Shown here in pieces: positions 6,297-6,594 of a stretch of DNA of 6,594 bases. The stretch is from Bacteroidales bacterium (GTDB lineage Bacteria; Bacteroidota; Bacteroidia; Bacteroidales; Tenuifilaceae): the NCBI GenBank assembly GCA_008933525.1, contig WBUV01000183.1, forward strand, positions 1 to 6,594, read 5' to 3'. The first letter of the stretch is position 1, and each line of letters starts with the position of its first letter. The position numbers and the translations under genes were made by a program. A model generated the notes under the pieces. The model had not been told where the DNA came from, made no database searches, and saw only the letters and a program-made list of their open reading frames with translations.

Positions 6297-6594
6297 ATGG
6301 AGCCGCTAATAGGAAAACATATCCTTGAGTTAAATAATCTACTGGGAGATAGTTCCTTATCAGAAAAACTGGCTCGCTGGATATATCGAAAAAGAATATC
6401 CGACTTAAATAACATCAACGACATTTCTAAAAGAATTCTTCATAAAATCACAAGTGAATACGAACTTGGAATTTATGGACCGAAGGAAATTTTAACAGCG
6501 AAGGATGGTTCTTTTAAGCATCTATTCCAAAACGAGCAGGGGAAAGTATTCGAGTCAGTTTTGATGAAAACAGAAAAAAGAAACACCCTTTGCG
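6297..6594 (+). CDS. N-terminal part of an RlmN-like radical SAM 23S rRNA methyltransferase (3' end outside window)
   Basis: An open frame of 99 codons runs from the ATG at 6297 to the right edge. The region LARWIYRKRISDLNNINDIS (25-44) matches the RlmN N-terminal helical domain, where a W-[IL]-Y-x-K motif is typical. It is followed by a stretch with KDGSFKHLF (69-77), then FESVLMKTEKRNTLC (85-99), the lead-in to the radical SAM core. By spacing, C99 corresponds to C118 of E. coli RlmN, a cysteine needed for catalysis; the CxxxCxxC cluster would begin seven residues on, outside the window. RlmN methylates A2503 of 23S rRNA and A37 of some tRNAs. ESV and RNTLC favour RlmN over Cfr. The sequence looks more divergent than the usual Bacteroidota RlmN, so a paralogue is possible and I leave the symbol empty. 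The start is fixed by an in-frame TGA at 6288-6290; priA ends 19 nt upstream. Confidence 0.8.
   Translation, partial: MEPLIGKHILELNNLLGDSSLSEKLARWIYRKRISDLNNINDISKRILHKITSEYELGIYGPKEILTAKDGSFKHLFQNEQGKVFESVLMKTEKRNTLC

Overview
The window reads as ordinary chromosomal backbone of a Bacteroidota bacterium, probably Bacteroidales or a near relative. Three things point there. The tail of a PorQ-type type IX secretion protein lies at the left edge, and this secretion system is restricted to the phylum. There is a perfect Bacteroidota -7 promoter element (TAnnTTTG) just before cmk. Clear Shine-Dalgarno sequences at normal spacing are missing before the starts. The order porQ-cmk-ispH also matches what I recall from Porphyromonas gingivalis (PG0602-PG0604). 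The DNA is AT-leaning and coding-dense.

Layout, all on the + strand: 3-140, C-terminal end of porQ; 141-194, short gap with the promoter; 195/201-890, cmk (cytidylate kinase); 937-1728, an HMA-CDF metal cation transporter; 1731-2618, ispH (last step of the MEP isoprenoid pathway); 2664-3248, a MarC-family membrane protein; 3280-3750, a small DUF2721 membrane protein; 3806-6277, priA (replication restart helicase); 6297 to the right edge, the first 99 codons of an RlmN-like radical SAM rRNA methyltransferase. Gaps between the genes from cmk onward are 46, 2, 45, 31, 55 and 19 nt, with no convincing terminator, so a long polycistronic unit starting at the cmk promoter is possible. No stretch over 300 nt lacks a gene.

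The genes do not form one pathway. They are housekeeping functions (nucleotide kinase, isoprenoid synthesis, replication restart, rRNA modification) mixed with three membrane proteins: the metal transporter, MarC and DUF2721. The tightest functional hint is the metal transporter, whose stop lies 2 nt before ispH, an iron-sulfur enzyme. I found no RNA gene, insertion sequence, CRISPR array, phage gene or defence system. I see no evidence for an undescribed system. The items most worth a second look are the unusual metal site and CPC motif of the transporter, and the divergent-looking RlmN homologue cut by the right edge.
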